Assembly: GCA_900771005.1 (NCBI GenBank)
Contig: CAAGMI010000183.1
Span: 1-9,282, forward strand
DNA length: 9,282 nt
From: Rikenellaceae bacterium
GTDB lineage: Bacteria > Bacteroidota > Bacteroidia > Bacteroidales > UBA932
Direction: 5' to 3'
Shown: positions 1 to 6,637 of the stretch, piece after piece
How the letters are laid out: each line of letters begins with the position of its first letter
Numbering within the stretch: position 1 is the first letter of the stretch
Made by a program: the position numbers and the translations under genes
Notes under the pieces: model-generated
The model's input: the letters and a program-made list of their open reading frames with translations, nothing else
Told to the model about the DNA's origin: nothing
Database searches by the model: none

Positions 1-154
1 CCATCCTACGTTAGTCTGGCAAAGATAATTTCAAATCGGTTGACTCGTAAAACCTCTGTAATTACCTAACTTTCAATATTTTCAAAGAACTTTTATGATT
101 TTTAAGTGGACACTAATGTACTTGCTTTCATCTTAAAAATTTCTAAACAACCGA
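1..154 (-). other. AT-rich noncoding leader-like region, no gene
   Basis: I see no credible coding sequence on either strand here, and the stretch is clearly richer in A+T than the neighbouring genes. It lies downstream of a candidate leftward promoter and contains a boxA-like motif. The simplest reading is the untranslated leader of a minus-strand transcript whose gene starts beyond position 1. No 16S or 23S 5' end sequence is recognisable before the window ends, so the identity of that gene is inferred only from the motif. Confidence 0.4.
74..91 (-). promoter_or_regulatory. boxA-like rRNA antitermination motif
   Basis: On the minus strand this reads AGTTCTTTGAAAATATTG. It closely resembles the conserved GTTCTTTGAcATATTG-type element that I recall from rRNA leaders and 16S-23S spacers of Bacteroidota, which acts as boxA for Nus-dependent antitermination. 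It sits about 60 nt downstream of a predicted transcription start. The match is from memory rather than an alignment, so its role is tentative; if correct, it predicts an rRNA gene to the left of the window. Confidence 0.4.
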
Positions 155-187
155 TAAAGGTAACAAATATTCTACAATATTGACAAA
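155..187 (-). promoter_or_regulatory. Candidate leftward Bacteroidota promoter
   Basis: Read on the minus strand, TTTG (187-184) is followed by a 21-nt spacer and TACCTTTA (162-155). This fits the Bacteroidota vegetative promoter (-33 TTTG, -7 TAnnTTTG, spacing of about 19-22) with one mismatch in the -7 box. Transcription would start near position 148 and run leftward out of the window. The -33 box overlaps the U-tract of the nrdG terminator, so one transcription unit ends where the next begins. Confidence 0.45.
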
Positions 188-209
188 AAAAACAGCCTTG
201 GACAGGCTG
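185..209 (-). terminator. Intrinsic terminator of nrdDG
   Basis: On the minus strand CAGCCT, a 5-nt loop GTCCA and AGGCTG form a perfect 6-bp GC-rich stem. Eight T residues (192-185) follow immediately. It begins 15 nt after the nrdG stop codon, as expected for Rho-independent termination of the nrdD-nrdG transcript. Confidence 0.85.
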
Positions 210-223
210 CTCGACAAAGTAAT

Positions 224-703
224 CTAAATGAATGTCTTCTTCTGGAACACGGAGGTGATATCCGTAAGGGTTTCACCCGACGGGGTGTGCTCAATCCTGT
301 AGAAACGCTGGTTCGTAGTCTTTGAGTCCAGCGGCCCGTATTCATCGATGTAAGGGCCCACCTTGACATAGTCCAGGGCATCAAGGAACGGTTTTGCGTT
401 TTCCACTCCCCTCCCAGAATACCAGCAGGTCTTCATGCCGGGATACTCGGACTTGACCCAAAGGGCGTACTCTCGGACCAAGGCAGGATCGGCGTCTCCT
501 CCCATGAAGGAGACGCACGATATTCCCGGATTGTTTTTGATAAGTGAAGAAAGCGCTTCGTAATCCAGGACTTCCCCGATGTCTTCTGCCAGATATGATG
601 AATGACATCCCGGGCATTTTACGGGACAATTGCTGATATTTATGGCAAGTGTCACCTCATCGGGAACCTCTCGGAATACTACTTTGGTGTCAACGTATTT
701 CAC
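224..703 (-). CDS. nrdG: Anaerobic ribonucleotide reductase activating protein (radical SAM)
   Basis: NrdG uses a [4Fe-4S] cluster and S-adenosylmethionine to generate the glycyl radical on NrdD, switching on anaerobic dNTP synthesis in the cytoplasm. The 159-residue product has the radical SAM signature CPVKCPGC (C26, C30, C33) preceded by NISN, and the SAM-binding MGGD motif at 67-70. The length is typical for the compact NrdG family. The start codon is GTG (703-701), since no ATG is available at this position. The nrdD stop TAG and this GTG share one base (TAGTG), indicating translational coupling in a two-gene operon. A terminator follows 15 nt after the stop. The pairing with nrdD makes the assignment secure. 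Confidence 0.95.
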   Translation of the reverse strand: MKYVDTKVVFREVPDEVTLAINISNCPVKCPGCHSSYLAEDIGEVLDYEALSSLIKNNPGISCVSFMGGDADPALVREYALWVKSEYPGMKTCWYSGRGVENAKPFLDALDYVKVGPYIDEYGPLDSKTTNQRFYRIEHTPSGETLTDITSVFQKKTFI

Positions 704-2862
704 TACTTGACCTCCTTGGCATAGAAACGGGTCTTGGCCTCGATATGACGATACTTATCAAAATCGTCCACCGGACGCAAGAATCCAATGACTCGTGTCC
801 ATTGGCGCATAGGTGCACCGCATTTAGGGCATACCTCCAACGGCTGTTTTACAATGTAGTGGCAGTTATCGTTGGTACACTCACTGTTCGGCACATTGAA
901 TGTAAAGTATGATGTACCCTGCTCGATGGCAAAATCTATGAGTTTGAGATACTGGAACTTGCTGAGATGTTCTCCAAGGTTGCAGTGGAGGCCCACTCCA
1001 CCGTCCAGAAGTTCGGTGAATTCCCTTCCGTGCAGACGGAACTTGTCAAGAACGGAAGTATTAGGATCATCGGCAAGATAGAAATATGAATTGTAAAGCA
1101 CCCTGTTCTCAGGAACCCAGTATCCCTCTTCCTTATCCCAGTTGTAATTCTTGGAGCTCAATCCCTCTGCAGGCACGAATTCCTGGTTGAACTGGAAGTT
1201 CCTGTCCTTTGAGTGAAGTTTGTTCTGCTCACTGATGGTACCTGTTATCAGCCTGCAGAACTCCATATACTGCTTGTTGTAGTTGCAGGTAAGTCCGACG
1301 AACTCGGCAGCCTCGTTGATACCGTTCTCGCCGATGGTGCTGTAAAGCTTGTTCATCTTGATGTATCCTGCCTTGGATGCATTGAGCATTCCGGCACGTT
1401 CAGTCTCGTACAGGAGGGTCTTGTATGCAATATGATACTTGTAAACCCTGTCGAGAATGCTGACAAGATACTGCTTGAAATCCTGTGCAAGTTCGAAGAA
1501 ATGATCCTTGAGGTACTCTCTGCTGAACTCTTTCTCACGTGCCCAATTCTGGATGTTCCTGTTGAGGTTTATGGTAATCACGTTGGCACTACCGGTCTGG
1601 ACTCCTGTCAGACCGTTTGTGAACGTGAAGACATTGTCCTGAATCTCGTTGCGCAGACGGCAGCAGCTTGCAAGTCCGTTAGGGTTGTCGGATATGTATG
1701 TAAAGAAAGAATGTCCCTCAGCATACATCTCGGCCGTAAAGTCCTTGTAATCCTTGTCTATTATGTCATTGCCGTTCGAAAGCAGGGCCATGGTTTCGAC
1801 AGGGAAGGTCAGCATAGTCTTGGTGCGTTCTCTGTTGAACCATTTCATGAAAGTCTTCTGAAGGAAACTTACACGCTCCCAGGAAGGTTTGGTCCCGTCA
1901 GGGAAACAGAAATCATCGAACAGGGCATGCCAATAATTGCTGTCATAATAGCTGATATTGGTGAACGGAGACTGGTAACTTCTGTTTCCGGCCGGCTGGT
2001 TGATGCCGTACACGATCTGCTGGAATGACTGGCAGATTGTCTCCAGTATGGTACGCTTAGGGAAATTGGTCGCCATTTCATCCGTTCTCTTGTGATAGTC
2101 CTCCCCGAAATCCTTCACGCAATAGTAATCGAACACATTGAAGAATTCACCGAATGCGACGGCGCCTTTGCACTGAGCTGAAAGAAGGAACGCAAGATTG
2201 CAGAACTGGCCGCAGAAGCTGCTCAGATTCTTCGGTGCGCTGGCCCCCAGACCGTCCATTCCGTTCGTCCCTTCCATAACCAGAGGATAAAGGGACACCG
2301 CCTCGCAATAGTTCTTGACAGCAGGAGACGAAGCCTCGTCGTGGACATAGATGATATGGCTCTTCAGATCCTTTTCGTACTGCTCGGCGACCTCCGGGAA
2401 CAGTTCCTTCAGTTTCTTCTTCATACGATAGCGGTGAATCTGACGGTTGAGGGTCTTGTACACCTCTCCGTCGAGATTCGCCACGTTCTTCAGCGCCACA
2501 TTGGCATTGGCATCAGTCTCGGAAGAAGAAGCGGCATTGTCGGACGAGCTGGCATAATTATCCATATAATCCACCCTTTCCTTGATGAAGCGAAGGTCCT
2601 TGTGCTTTTCACGATAAAGGATATAAGCCTTGGCAACATCGAAATACTTCTCGTACATGAGCTGCGTCTCGACTATATCCTGCAGTTTTTCAACCTTGAA
2701 GGTATATTCGTCATCGAACATACCGAAAAGATGGATGAGACTTTGCAGGAAATCGTCCGGGATGTGTTCTCCGCGGCAGGCTTCAAAGGCTGAATTTACG
2801 GCAGCTTCGATTTTTTTGAAATCGAAATTCTGAATCTCGCCGTTTCTCTTGATTACTTTCAT
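703..2862 (-). CDS. nrdD: Anaerobic (class III) ribonucleoside-triphosphate reductase
   Basis: NrdD reduces ribonucleoside triphosphates to dNTPs without oxygen, using a glycyl radical. The 719-residue protein begins with an ATP-cone allosteric domain (about 1-95, starting KVIKRNGEIQNFDF). A Ser/Asn/Asp-rich linker follows at about 103-122, then the ten-stranded catalytic barrel. C400 or C401 in GLASCCRLRNE is a plausible transient thiyl-radical residue, by inference from position. Four cysteines near the C-terminus (C662, C667, C678, C681, the last two in CPKCG) fit the family zinc site. The glycyl radical site is G693 in RVIGFL; the residue before the glycine is Ile, whereas the E. coli-type motif has Cys (RVCGYL). 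The ATG at 2862 is preceded by an A-rich leader without a Shine-Dalgarno sequence, as is common in this phylum. The reductant (formate or thioredoxin-like) cannot be decided from the window. Confidence 0.96.
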   Translation of the reverse strand: MKVIKRNGEIQNFDFKKIEAAVNSAFEACRGEHIPDDFLQSLIHLFGMFDDEYTFKVEKLQDIVETQLMYEKYFDVAKAYILYREKHKDLRFIKERVDYMDNYASSSDNAASSSETDANANVALKNVANLDGEVYKTLNRQIHRYRMKKKLKELFPEVAEQYEKDLKSHIIYVHDEASSPAVKNYCEAVSLYPLVMEGTNGMDGLGASAPKNLSSFCGQFCNLAFLLSAQCKGAVAFGEFFNVFDYYCVKDFGEDYHKRTDEMATNFPKRTILETICQSFQQIVYGINQPAGNRSYQSPFTNISYYDSNYWHALFDDFCFPDGTKPSWERVSFLQKTFMKWFNRERTKTMLTFPVETMALLSNGNDIIDKDYKDFTAEMYAEGHSFFTYISDNPNGLASCCRLRNEIQDNVFTFTNGLTGVQTGSANVITINLNRNIQNWAREKEFSREYLKDHFFELAQDFKQYLVSILDRVYKYHIAYKTLLYETERAGMLNASKAGYIKMNKLYSTIGENGINEAAEFVGLTCNYNKQYMEFCRLITGTISEQNKLHSKDRNFQFNQEFVPAEGLSSKNYNWDKEEGYWVPENRVLYNSYFYLADDPNTSVLDKFRLHGREFTELLDGGVGLHCNLGEHLSKFQYLKLIDFAIEQGTSYFTFNVPNSECTNDNCHYIVKQPLEVCPKCGAPMRQWTRVIGFLRPVDDFDKYRHIEAKTRFYAKEVK

Positions 2863-2926
2863 ATGTCGTTTCTTTTTGTTGCTGGTACAAAAACCTTTCC
2901 GGCATTTTCAGTCGGTATCGGAATTC

Positions 2927-2959
2927 CGAAGTTAGCGCTTATCCCCCAATAGTTATCAA
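2927..2959 (-). promoter_or_regulatory. Possible nrdDG promoter
   Basis: On the minus strand TTG (2959-2957) is followed by a 22-nt spacer and TAACTTCG (2934-2927), a 7/8 match to the Bacteroidota -7 box TAnnTTTG. It would start transcription about 60 nt upstream of the nrdD ATG. The -33 element is only TTG and the spacer is at the long end of the range, so this is a weak prediction. A 12-bp perfect palindrome TCGGAATTCCGA (2918-2929) overlaps the downstream edge of the -7 box and could be an operator. Confidence 0.3.
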
Positions 2960-2982
2960 CAGGAGGACGAAAGTTATTCACA
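2951..2982. repeat. Two-copy direct repeat AGTTAT(C/T)(A/C)ACA upstream of nrdDG
   Basis: The plus strand carries AGTTATCAACA (2951-2961) and AGTTATTCACA (2972-2982), 21 bp apart, which is two helical turns. Each includes a 9-mer one mismatch from the DnaA box TTATCCACA. A weaker third copy, TTATCCCCC, is at 2939-2947. Phased repeats in a short intergenic region suggest a protein-binding site controlling nrdDG, but I cannot name the regulator. Confidence 0.45.
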
Positions 2983-2994
2983 ATCGCCCTCCTG
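2960..2994 (-). repeat. Inverted repeat / hairpin between the ACT gene and nrdD
   Basis: Arms 2960-2970 and 2984-2994 are complementary at 10 of 11 positions around a 13-nt loop. On the minus-strand RNA the odd pair becomes G-U, giving a continuous 11-bp GC-rich stem (CAGGAGGGCGA with UCGUCCUCCUG). No U-run follows in either direction, so it is not a standard intrinsic terminator. One copy of the direct repeat lies in the loop. It could stabilise the upstream mRNA 3' end or act as an operator. Confidence 0.5.
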
Positions 2995-3018
2995 CAGCAC
3001 TCAGAACCATAATGTTCG

Positions 3019-3447
3019 TCAGAGCAATTTTGCCAGGTCCTTTTCCGGGATAGCTTTCAATGTGCTGTTTCTTATGGCTTCCGCCGCCTTCTCAGCGTTA
3101 TCGGTCCTGAAGATCAGCACTCCCTTCCCGTTCAGAAGGAAGGAATAGAGATAAGCGATGCTGATCCCTTCCCGGGCAAAAATGTCAATAGCTTCAGCCG
3201 CACGCCCGGGTTCGTCGTCCAGTTCCACAGCGAATACCTCGCACAGAGATACGGCTATACCTGCATCTTTCAGCTTTGCGTAGGCTTTCGTCGGCTCGCT
3301 GCATATTATCCTGCAGATACCATACTCAGTGGTATCGGCTATCGACGATGCTATCAGCTGGATACCCGCTTCCTTCAACAGATTTAGAACCTTCACGAGA
3401 GTCCCCGACTTGTTTTCGATAAAAACGGAAAGTTGATGAATTGTCAT
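3019..3447 (-). CDS. Tandem ACT-domain protein, probable amino-acid sensor of the aryl-acetate operon
   Basis: This 142-residue cytoplasmic protein consists of two ACT domains and no catalytic domain. ACT1 spans about 3-68 with the turn ENKSGTL (11-17) after the first strand, and ACT2 about 71-136 with the equivalent DDEPGRAAEA (77-86). ACT domains usually bind amino acids at dimer interfaces. Stand-alone double-ACT proteins often neighbour paaK-type ligase genes in anaerobes. The gene follows paaK by 36 nt and probably ends this operon. I infer that it senses Phe, Tyr or Trp and adjusts PaaK or IorAB activity, but nothing in the sequence identifies the ligand. It lacks a DNA-binding domain, so direct transcriptional control is unlikely. 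It is not an acetolactate synthase small subunit by context. Confidence 0.88.
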   Translation of the reverse strand: MTIHQLSVFIENKSGTLVKVLNLLKEAGIQLIASSIADTTEYGICRIICSEPTKAYAKLKDAGIAVSLCEVFAVELDDEPGRAAEAIDIFAREGISIAYLYSFLLNGKGVLIFRTDNAEKAAEAIRNSTLKAIPEKDLAKLL

Positions 3448-3483
3448 ATCCCCAAAAATTTAGAATTGTTTACGTAAATCTTT

Positions 3484-4794
3484 CTATTTCAATACCCTGT
3501 TGTCTATGACGTGCCTGCTCTTCCCCTCAGTCCTGTCCAAAGTGCCCGGAGCCTTGGCCTGAACCCTGGCACTTATGCTTAGTATGCTCTTCAACTTGTC
3601 GGCAATCTTTTTCTCAAGGTTGAAAATAGGTTCAAAGGTATCGAATCCCTGGGCAAAATATTCCTGTCTGACCTCGACCTGAATGGTCAGCTTGTCCAGA
3701 TTCCCTTCCTTGTCGACAATCATAAGGAAGCGAGGAGCGCACTCAGGCATGCTGAGAATCACGCTTTCAACTTGTGAAGGGAAGACATTGATACCCCTAA
3801 TTATGAGCATATCGTCGCTTCTGCCGACAATCCTTGACATTCTGACCGACGTCCTGCCGCAGGCGCAAGGAGTGTGATCGAGGGATGTCAGGTCTCTTGT
3901 GCGGTACCGGAGCAAAGGCATGCCCTCCTTGGTGAGCGTCGTAAGTACGAGTTCGCCCTGCTCCCCGTCAGGCATCTGCTCAAGGGTATCCGGATTCACT
4001 ATTTCCGGCAGGAAATGGTCCTCGTTGATATGTGAACCGTTCTGACATTCACATTCGTAGCTTACGCAAGGTCCCATTATCTCGCTGAGCCCGTATATGT
4101 TGTAGGCTTTCATCCCTAACCTGTCCTCCACTTCCTTTCTCATATTCTCGGTCCAGGGTTCCGCTCCGAATGCTCCCACACGCAGCTTGAGACTGTCCTT
4201 GCTTATCCCCATCCTCTCCATGGTCTCCGCCAGGTGAAGGGCGTAGGAAGGCGTGCAGGCAATACCCGTAATCCCCAGATCCTTGATGAGACGCACGTGC
4301 TTTTCCGTACCCCCGGTAGAAGCCGGGACTACTGCCGCGCCCAGATTCTCCACACCGTAGTGGACACCGAGCCCTCCGGTAAACAAGCCGTAGCCGTACG
4401 CTACGGACACCACATCCTCCCGCGTAATACCGAACGAGGTCAGGCATCTGGCCATACATTCACTCCATATATCGATATCCTTGCGGGTATATCCCACTAT
4501 GGTAGGATTCCCTGTGGTCCCCGAGGAAGCGTGAAGGCGTATGATTTCACTCTGCGGAGCCGCCTGAAGTCCCTGCGGATAATTGTCCCTGAGGTCCTGC
4601 TTGGTCGTGAACGGCAGCTTTTTAAGGTCCGCTACAGTCCTGATGTCATTCGGCGTGACCTCCATCTCCTGCATCTTGTTCCTGTAGAACTGCACGTTAT
4701 GGTAAACATAATCCACCATCTTGTGCAGACGGGCGCCTTGAAGAAGGCTCATCTCCTCTCTCGGGAGGCACTCTTTATGCTTGTTCCAATACAT
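3484..4794 (-). CDS. paaK: Phenylacetate-CoA ligase (aryl-acetate:CoA ligase, AMP-forming)
   Basis: PaaK activates phenylacetate or related aryl-acetates with ATP and CoA to the CoA thioester and AMP. The 436-residue protein has the ANL-family motifs in order: P-loop SSGTTGNP (90-97), YGLSE (234-238), RYRTRDL (297-302) with the ribose-binding Asp, the hinge region GRSDDMLIIRG (325-334), and EGKSRHVIDNR near the C-terminus (423-433) with K425 as candidate catalytic lysine. I chose the ATG at 4794 because MYWNKHKECLPREE matches the usual PaaK N-terminus (xxWNxxxExxxREE). The in-frame ATG at 4824 would add ten unconserved residues and deepen the overlap. Even so, the first 20 nt overlap the end of the aminotransferase gene. 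Together with iorAB it interconverts aryl-acetate and aryl-pyruvate; the exact aryl group is not visible. Confidence 0.93.
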   Translation of the reverse strand: MYWNKHKECLPREEMSLLQGARLHKMVDYVYHNVQFYRNKMQEMEVTPNDIRTVADLKKLPFTTKQDLRDNYPQGLQAAPQSEIIRLHASSGTTGNPTIVGYTRKDIDIWSECMARCLTSFGITREDVVSVAYGYGLFTGGLGVHYGVENLGAAVVPASTGGTEKHVRLIKDLGITGIACTPSYALHLAETMERMGISKDSLKLRVGAFGAEPWTENMRKEVEDRLGMKAYNIYGLSEIMGPCVSYECECQNGSHINEDHFLPEIVNPDTLEQMPDGEQGELVLTTLTKEGMPLLRYRTRDLTSLDHTPCACGRTSVRMSRIVGRSDDMLIIRGINVFPSQVESVILSMPECAPRFLMIVDKEGNLDKLTIQVEVRQEYFAQGFDTFEPIFNLEKKIADKLKSILSISARVQAKAPGTLDRTEGKSRHVIDNRVLK

Positions 4795-6097
4795 GATCAG
4801 ATTCGAATTTGGCCATACGTTCATCCAGCATGGAGAAGACTTTGCCGTTTGCTCTTGAAGAGCATGCCCGGACTCCAGCCTGGCGGCTCCCCGTCACTGA
4901 CAGGCATATACAGCTTACCCCATAATATACGAGTTCTTTCACAAGTTCCTCCCCCGTCATATTACCATATCCTATGGTAAAGAAGAATCCGTCACCGACA
5001 GCTTCTTCAACATCCCGGTCATAGACTATATGGAAACCGTGCGAAAGGAATATCTCCTTCAGTTTCTTAGTCCTGCGTTCATATTCTCGCGTGTCTTCCA
5101 CAAAGTCAATCTTCCCCTCACACGAAAGGCGGAGCATCCTGGCATATCCGTACTGCGTGGTAGCCGTGCATCCGCTGGTTATCATATACATAATGCCGCT
5201 GATGAACGTGCTTCCGAACTCTCCCGTATTGCTGTAACGCTCGGCGAGGGCTGGATATTTCTTCGCGTACAGAGAGTCGCTGATGCAGCAGAGAGCTATC
5301 CTCTGCCCCGCATAGCTGAATATCTTTGATGCGGAGAGCAGCAATATGTAATTGCCCGTATATCTTGCCACCGTAGGAAGATACGGTTCCTTGTAAGGGT
5401 GTCCGAGATCGTGCCTGTAATCCATACAGAAATATGCCAGATCCTCCATCACAACCACGTCATATTTGGTAGCAAGGGCCCCTATGGCTTTCAACTCCCC
5501 TTCATCGAAACAGGCCCAGGTCGGATTGTTCGGATTTGAATACACTATGGCGGCGATGTCCCCGCGTGACAGCTCTTCCTCGATTTTCTTCCCGAGTCTG
5601 TCCGCCCCGCGACAGGAATAGAAGTCAAAGAGCCTGTATCCTATACCGAGGATTGACAACTGCGCCTTCTGTATCGGGAATCCCGGGTCTATGAAAAGTA
5701 TCTTGTCCTTGCCCGGTATTCTTTGCGTACAGGCTATGAATGCGCCGAAAGAGCCGGCGACAGAGCCTGTCGTAGGGATACATCCTTCAGGACTGATACC
5801 GATGTTCATAAAAGCCTTTATGAATTCGGCAGCCGCTTCTTTCAGTTCCTTCACACCGGAAGCCGCCGGATACTGGCAGCCCAGGCCTTGCTTCAGGGCC
5901 TCAATCTCCGCCTCCACTCCGAAACGGTTGATCTCCAGACCGGGAGTGCCCTGGTCCATACGGATGAAAGGAATCCCCGTGGCCTTTTCAAGATATTGTG
6001 CTACAAGCACTGTCTCGCCGATCGTAGCCTTTGACAAATCGGTCACACTGCAGGCCTCGCACGCCTCTTGAACTATATCATCGTTGAATATTTTCAT
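4775..6097 (-). CDS. PLP-dependent class I/II aminotransferase, probably aromatic
   Basis: This is a fold-type I aminotransferase of 440 residues. The motifs are SNPNNPTW (187-194), the PLP-ring region MEDLAYFCMDYR (217-228) with D219 as pyridine-nitrogen partner, and the Schiff-base lysine K258 in SASKIFSYAGQR, followed by R266. R410 in GVRAC is a candidate for binding the substrate carboxylate. It would interconvert an aromatic amino acid and its 2-oxo acid, feeding or draining IorAB. The start ATG overlaps the iorB stop (ATGA, 4 nt), and its 3' end overlaps paaK by 20 nt, so expression is tightly coupled. The aromatic assignment rests on context. The omega-amidase at the head of the operon raises the possibility that glutamine is the amino donor (glutamine-phenylpyruvate type). 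Confidence 0.88.
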   Translation of the reverse strand: MKIFNDDIVQEACEACSVTDLSKATIGETVLVAQYLEKATGIPFIRMDQGTPGLEINRFGVEAEIEALKQGLGCQYPAASGVKELKEAAAEFIKAFMNIGISPEGCIPTTGSVAGSFGAFIACTQRIPGKDKILFIDPGFPIQKAQLSILGIGYRLFDFYSCRGADRLGKKIEEELSRGDIAAIVYSNPNNPTWACFDEGELKAIGALATKYDVVVMEDLAYFCMDYRHDLGHPYKEPYLPTVARYTGNYILLLSASKIFSYAGQRIALCCISDSLYAKKYPALAERYSNTGEFGSTFISGIMYMITSGCTATTQYGYARMLRLSCEGKIDFVEDTREYERRTKKLKEIFLSHGFHIVYDRDVEEAVGDGFFFTIGYGNMTGEELVKELVYYGVSCICLSVTGSRQAGVRACSSRANGKVFSMLDERMAKFESDHVLEQA

Positions 6098-6630
6098 TTC
6101 TTGAGAAACGCTTCCTGATTTGAACGCACGACGGCCTCTCCTTTTCTGGAAAATACCCGCCCAATAGCATCATATAACTGATCCACGCTCAGTATCTCTA
6201 TGTACGGAGCAGCCATCCCGAGGAGTTCCATATTGGCGGACCTTCCTTCAAGTTCCCGGCGCAATACCCTCGGATACCTGTCCAACGCCGAAATGACGTC
6301 ATCCACACAAGGGTAATCCGGTATGTTTATCAACGGAGTGGAAGACGTGACGATGACTCCGCCCTCATCGAGATAACCTGCATATCTGAGAGCTTCCATA
6401 GGCTCCATGGCTATTATCAAGTCCACCTTTCCCCTGGGGATCAGGTCGCTGTACAGCGGAGCGTCGGAAAGCCTCAGATGACTTTCAACGCTTCCTCCCC
6501 TCTGGCTCATTCCATGCACCTCGGACTGTTTGAGATGGAATCCGGCCACGGTAGCCGCTTCTCCGATCACAGTCGCAATGGACAAAATTCCCTGTCCACC
6601 TACCCCGCACAATATTATATCCTTCTTCAT
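6094..6630 (-). CDS. iorB: Indolepyruvate:ferredoxin oxidoreductase beta subunit
   Basis: IorB is the gamma-domain subunit of the aryl-pyruvate oxidoreductase, which interconverts an aryl-pyruvate plus CoA with aryl-acetyl-CoA, CO2 and reduced ferredoxin. The 178-residue protein starts with the hallmark GVGGQG (9-14) and carries HGMSQRGG (39-46), followed by a SHLRL strand, both typical of this domain. No [4Fe-4S] motif is expected or seen. The ATG is 7 nt after the iorA stop, and the gene ends in an ATGA overlap with the aminotransferase. Substrate preference (indolepyruvate, phenylpyruvate or hydroxyphenylpyruvate) cannot be read from sequence, so the name follows the family. Confidence 0.94.
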   Translation of the reverse strand: MKKDIILCGVGGQGILSIATVIGEAATVAGFHLKQSEVHGMSQRGGSVESHLRLSDAPLYSDLIPRGKVDLIIAMEPMEALRYAGYLDEGGVIVTSSTPLINIPDYPCVDDVISALDRYPRVLRRELEGRSANMELLGMAAPYIEILSVDQLYDAIGRVFSRKGEAVVRSNQEAFLKK

Positions 6631-6637
6631 GATGCTG

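Noticed and set aside
1213..2028. 271-codon open frame on the plus strand
   Set aside because: It lies wholly antisense to nrdD, whose domains are continuous across the region, and its translation resembles no family. It is a codon-bias shadow.
2950..2959. FNR-type site (TTGAT-N4-ATCAA)
   Set aside because: Only the TTGAT half is present on the minus strand; the second half reads ATTGG.
2960..2994. Hairpin as an intrinsic terminator of the aryl-acetate operon
   Set aside because: No U-run follows the stem on either strand. The operon may end elsewhere or by Rho.
2863..3018. NrdR boxes upstream of nrdDG
   Set aside because: I looked for paired ACAcwATATwtgTGT-like 16-mers about 31 bp apart and found none.
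4795..4824. paaK start at the upstream ATG (4824)
   Set aside because: The ten extra residues do not match PaaK N-termini, and the overlap with the aminotransferase would grow to 50 nt.
4234..4980. 248-codon open frame on the plus strand
   Set aside because: It is antisense to paaK and the aminotransferase, both well supported, and its protein has no recognisable motifs.
6631..6637. Frameshifted remnant of an IorA ferredoxin domain
   Set aside because: Only 7 nt separate iorA and iorB, so there is no room for a remnant.
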